Source of the DNA: an uncultured Erysipelotrichaceae bacterium
GTDB taxonomy: Bacteria > Bacillota_I > Bacilli_A > Erysipelotrichales > Erysipelotrichaceae
Assembly (NCBI GenBank): GCA_902782505.1
Contig: CACZNO010000224.1
Coordinates: 1 to 7,027 of the forward strand
Reading direction: 5' to 3'
Length of the DNA: 7,027 bases
Below are positions 6,952 to 7,027 of this stretch, piece by piece (positions within the stretch are counted from its first letter, which is position 1; each line of letters starts with the position of its first letter). Made by a program: the position numbers and the translations under genes. Below the pieces are notes generated by a model. It did not search any database. It worked only from the letters and a program-made list of their open reading frames with translations, and was not told where the DNA came from.

Positions 6952-6992
6952 CATCTCATAGGAAATTCTGTTGAATTTCCTATGAGATGAAA
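6949..6992. repeat. 20-bp perfect inverted repeat (long palindromic hairpin)
   Basis: The left arm 6949-6968 (TTT + CATCTCATAGGAAATTC) and the right arm 6973-6992 (GAATTTCCTATGAGATG + AAA) are perfect reverse complements around a 4-nt loop TGTT. It directly abuts the rpoD terminator. It is not an ordinary intrinsic terminator: on the + strand it is followed by GCCTCC, and on the - strand by a run of A's, so neither side has a T-run outside the stem. Such a perfect, AT-rich palindrome may be a dispersed intergenic repeat, a miniature mobile element remnant, an RNase III site or a transcript-end stabiliser. The sequence does not decide. The next 35 bases to the window end (6993-7027) are GC-rich, contain two tiny hairpins (AGCC-TCC-GGCT, TGCG-CACT-CGCA) and show no gene. 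Confidence 0.9.
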
Positions 6993-7027
6993 GCCTCCGG
7001 CTGGATGCGCACTCGCACGTAAGGAAG

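Noticed and set aside
6952..6989. Palindrome as a second or bidirectional terminator
   Set aside because: No T-run follows the stem on the + strand, and on the - strand the stem is followed by A's.
1..7027. A new defence, mobile or biosynthetic system, CRISPR array, or RNA gene
   Set aside because: Nearly all of the window is accounted for by seven conserved housekeeping genes in a known order; no repeats in array, transposase, tRNA or rRNA sequence is visible.

Overview
This window is a piece of the bacterial chromosome carrying the conserved Firmicutes 'macromolecular synthesis' gene cluster, with every gene on the + strand: the 3' end of dgkA (lipid kinase), then cdd, era, recO, glyQS, dnaG and rpoD/sigA. 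The order dgkA-cdd-era-recO-glycyl-tRNA synthetase-dnaG-sigA is the Bacillus/Staphylococcus order. The single-chain (alpha2) glycyl-tRNA synthetase and the absence of a ccpN/yqfL regulator pair between it and dnaG recall Erysipelotrichia- or Mollicutes-like Firmicutes. TGA is used as a stop (era, rpoD) and Trp is TGG, so the code is the standard one, not the Mycoplasma code. By eye the GC content is roughly one half. My best guess is a member of the Erysipelotrichia, inferred from gene content and not proven by any search.

Layout: 3-152 dgkA end; 161-559 cdd; 559-1458 era; 1451-2185 recO; 2186-2268 the only real gap inside the cluster, with a weak terminator-like hairpin, a candidate promoter and a strong ribosome binding site; 2269-3645 glyQS; 3653-5413 dnaG; 5406-6908 rpoD; 6909-7027 non-coding, with a strong intrinsic terminator directly abutting a 20-bp perfect palindrome and a GC-rich tail. 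Gene junctions are very tight: three overlap (1, 8 and 8 nt), and in two others the upstream TAG stop is built into the next Shine-Dalgarno sequence. This suggests two transcription units, dgkA-cdd-era-recO (with upstream genes) and glyQS-dnaG-rpoD, with possible read-through between them and a possible extra promoter for rpoD inside dnaG.

The genes serve basic cell growth: lipid carrier recycling (dgkA), pyrimidine salvage (cdd), 30S ribosome assembly (era), recombinational repair (recO), tRNA charging (glyQS), replication priming (dnaG) and transcription initiation (rpoD). I see no mobile element, defence system, CRISPR array, RNA gene or new enzyme system. The least explained items are the long palindrome after the rpoD terminator, the lysine-rich/acidic N-terminal extension of the sigma factor, and the short control region before glyQS.
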